From assembly GCA_004299665.1 (NCBI GenBank), contig SCQZ01000416.1, positions 1-7,050 of the forward strand: 7,050 nucleotides of DNA, read 5' to 3'. The position numbers and the translations under genes are program-made. Under the pieces are notes generated by a model. It made no database searches. It saw only the letters and a program-made list of their open reading frames with translations, and had not been told where the DNA came from. Positions 5,512 to 7,050 of this stretch are shown in pieces. Source of the stretch: Jatrophihabitans sp. Its GTDB lineage: Bacteria; Actinomycetota; Actinomycetes; Mycobacteriales; Jatrophihabitantaceae. The stretch's first letter is position 1; every line of letters starts with the position of its first letter.

Positions 5512-7050
5512 TCACGACGCGCTCACCGTGTACGGGTACCGGCCGACGGTGCCGTACACGGGGTCGGTGAAGCTCAGTTCGATGGTGTACGTGGTCGCCC
5601 GTGCCGAGCCGCCACCGCCGGGCACGTACGTGGTCGGGCATGCCGTGGTGTCCACGACCCACGAGTCGGTGGCGCCGTTCTGGTCAGGCGCCGTGGAGGA
5701 ACCCCCGCACGATCCGGGCGCGCTGTCGGCGGTGATGGTGATGGTCCACGTCAACTGCTTGATCACCTGCGGGGAATACGGGCCGCTGTAGGTCGTCTGG
5801 ATGGCCGCGGTGCTCTGCAACGGCCCGCACGACAGGACCCCCGCGGGGCACCACCTCGCCGTGAAGGCGATCTGGGTCGGGTCGACGGGCTGCGGCACGT
5901 TCTGGGTGTTGGCGTCGATCGTGAACGGCAGCGAACCGGGCGTGGCGCCGAAGTAGCTGAAGATGATCCGCACCCTCCAACCGGTCGCGTTCTTCACGCA
6001 GTTGCTGTTCGCCACGGCGATCTCGGCGCCGCCGCCGGCCGGGTTGGCCTGCGACGAGCCGCAGGTGAAGGTGGATCCGCCGTCGTTGGACAGCTGCAGG
6101 GACCAGTTCGCGGTGTCGTTCTGGATGTAGGAGCCCTCGTGCGCGGGGTCGCTCGCGGCGAACGCCACCGCCACACGGGGGCTGTTGCGTGGCTGGTTGG
6201 CCTCGAAGCCGGCGGTGAACTCCCCGGCGGTGGTCACGAAGTCCGGCGGCGCGATCGCGAATCGCGTGGACGTGACCGGGTCGGAGGGGGTGTTGCCGAA
6301 GTACGGCGGCTGGCGCTGCGTGACGGGATCCTCCACCAGCCCGATGATCGCGGCGCAGTCGGTCCCGTACACCTGGGAGCGATCGATTCCGGGGAAGACC
6401 AGCGGCTGGGCCGGGTCGAAGTTGCTCTTGGACAACGGGATGCTGGCGCTGCCGCACTGCAGGCGCGACCCGCTCGTCAGGTCGAAGGTCTCGCCCCGCG
6501 CCTGGGCGCTCGTGATGCCCGAGAGGGTCACGGTCAGGGCACCCTGCCAGTACGCGGCGGCACCGCCGGAACCGTTGGCGAACGAGGCCGTGGCGCTCAG
6601 TGCCGGCCACCCGGCCACCGCGACGTTGACGGTGACCGGCCCGACCAGTGCCGCCGCCTCCGGGTGCCGCGGCGGGATGACCGAGACCTGGACCTGGTAA
6701 CCCTGCCCCGGCGCGATCCCCGGCAGCTGCACCGTGGTGGCCGTCGTCGGGCCCGACGTCGCCACGATCGAGCCGCCGGACAGGAGCTGGTAGGTGAACT
6801 GGCCGCCGACCCCACCGGTGGCAGCGTCCTGGTCCCCGACGAAGGTCAGCGTCGCCGTCGCCGTCGCCGTGCCGCCCACGGCGAGCTTGTCCGGCGGCAC
6901 CGAGGCTGCCAGGTGGATGTCCGCCGTCGTCGGCGGCTGCCAGCTGTAGGTGCACGGCGTGGCCGTCCCGGGCGAGCCCAGCACGCCGGTCTGCCCCACC
7001 CCCGCGACGACGAAGCTCAGGCCGCGGCCGAGCAGCCCGCTGCCGCCGGC
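5512..7050 (-). CDS. Secreted Fn3/Ig-like beta-sandwich protein, C-terminal part (N-terminus outside window)
   Basis: The minus-strand frame is open from the right edge to TGA at 5512-5514. GTG 6999 could serve as a start, but the upstream codons remain open and show no signal peptide or Shine-Dalgarno, so the gene most likely begins beyond the window. Counting from that GTG, residues about 20-128 look like an Fn3-type module: alternating beta strands and a PGIAPGQGYQVQVSV segment typical of the last strands. The rest is Thr/Ser/Gly/Val-rich, predicted all-beta, and ends YPYTVSAS. Nine cysteines (16, 182, 215, 313, 334, 384, 391, 431, 454) and few lysines suit an exported, disulfide-stabilised surface protein. 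No C-terminal membrane helix or LPXTG sorting signal is present, so any anchor must be N-terminal. It is the first gene of the block visible here and matches fn3 of the PFNA cluster by position. The ligand is unknown. Domain naming rests on pattern only. Confidence 0.85.
   Translation of the reverse strand, partial: AGGSGLLGRGLSFVVAGVGQTGVLGSPGTATPCTYSWQPPTTADIHLAASVPPDKLAVGGTATATATLTFVGDQDAATGGVGGQFTYQLLSGGSIVATSGPTTATTVQLPGIAPGQGYQVQVSVIPPRHPEAAALVGPVTVNVAVAGWPALSATASFANGSGGAAAYWQGALTVTLSGITSAQARGETFDLTSGSRLQCGSASIPLSKSNFDPAQPLVFPGIDRSQVYGTDCAAIIGLVEDPVTQRQPPYFGNTPSDPVTSTRFAIAPPDFVTTAGEFTAGFEANQPRNSPRVAVAFAASDPAHEGSYIQNDTANWSLQLSNDGGSTFTCGSSQANPAGGGAEIAVANSNCVKNATGWRVRIIFSYFGATPGSLPFTIDANTQNVPQPVDPTQIAFTARWCPAGVLSCGPLQSTAAIQTTYSGPYSPQVIKQLTWTITITADSAPGSCGGSSTAPDQNGATDSWVVDTTACPTTYVPGGGGSARATTYTIELSFTDPVYGTVGRYPYTVSAS

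Noticed and set aside
4620..5570. 316-codon plus-strand frame opposite moxR
   Set aside because: A His/Gln/Arg/Gly-rich antisense shadow with no domain; the opposite strand encodes the ATPase.
5684..6955. 423-codon minus-strand frame overlapping the Fn3/Ig-like gene
   Set aside because: An Arg/Gly/His-rich out-of-frame shadow of the beta-rich coding frame.

Overview
The window comes from a high-GC Gram-positive bacterium (Actinomycetota). By inspection the sequence is well above 70% G+C, nearly every codon in the real genes ends in G or C, GTG and TTG start codons are used, and long mirror ORFs run opposite the true genes. I cannot name the genus.

Layout: positions 2-880 (+) hold the 3' part of a gene for a protein with a proline-rich rod followed by a bacterial PH-like domain. 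Its reading frame is open at the left edge. It converges on a four-gene block that fills the rest of the window on the minus strand. In transcription order (right to left) the block is: the C-terminal part of a large secreted Fn3/Ig-like protein, open at the right edge (7050-5512); a MoxR-family AAA+ ATPase (5483-4515); a DUF58 membrane protein (4485-3334); and a polytopic TgpA-type transglutaminase-like protein (3281-939). The gaps are 28, 29 and 52 bases with no visible internal promoter, so this is very probably one operon whose promoter lies beyond the right edge. The 58-base gap between the convergent genes holds an 8-bp GC-rich hairpin, a likely bidirectional terminator. A 21-bp exact direct repeat flanks it.

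The order fn3 - AAA ATPase - duf58 - transglutaminase matches the cluster described in bifidobacteria as PFNA, which also carries a Ser/Thr protein kinase (Pkb2) and is thought to sense or signal at the cell surface. By analogy, the secreted Fn3 protein and the extracytoplasmic part of the transglutaminase-like protein would act outside the membrane. MoxR would be the cytoplasmic ATPase acting with DUF58 and the cytoplasmic tail of the transglutaminase-like protein. A kinase gene upstream (right of the window) is a prediction.

The most notable point is that the transglutaminase-like protein seems to have lost its catalytic Cys (Pro in its place) and His (Trp in its place), while the Asp remains. 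Its fold is also interrupted by a Ser/Pro-rich insert. It is therefore probably a pseudoenzyme acting as a binding or structural module. No RNA genes, mobile elements, CRISPR arrays or origins were seen. No gene-free stretch exceeds 60 bases.
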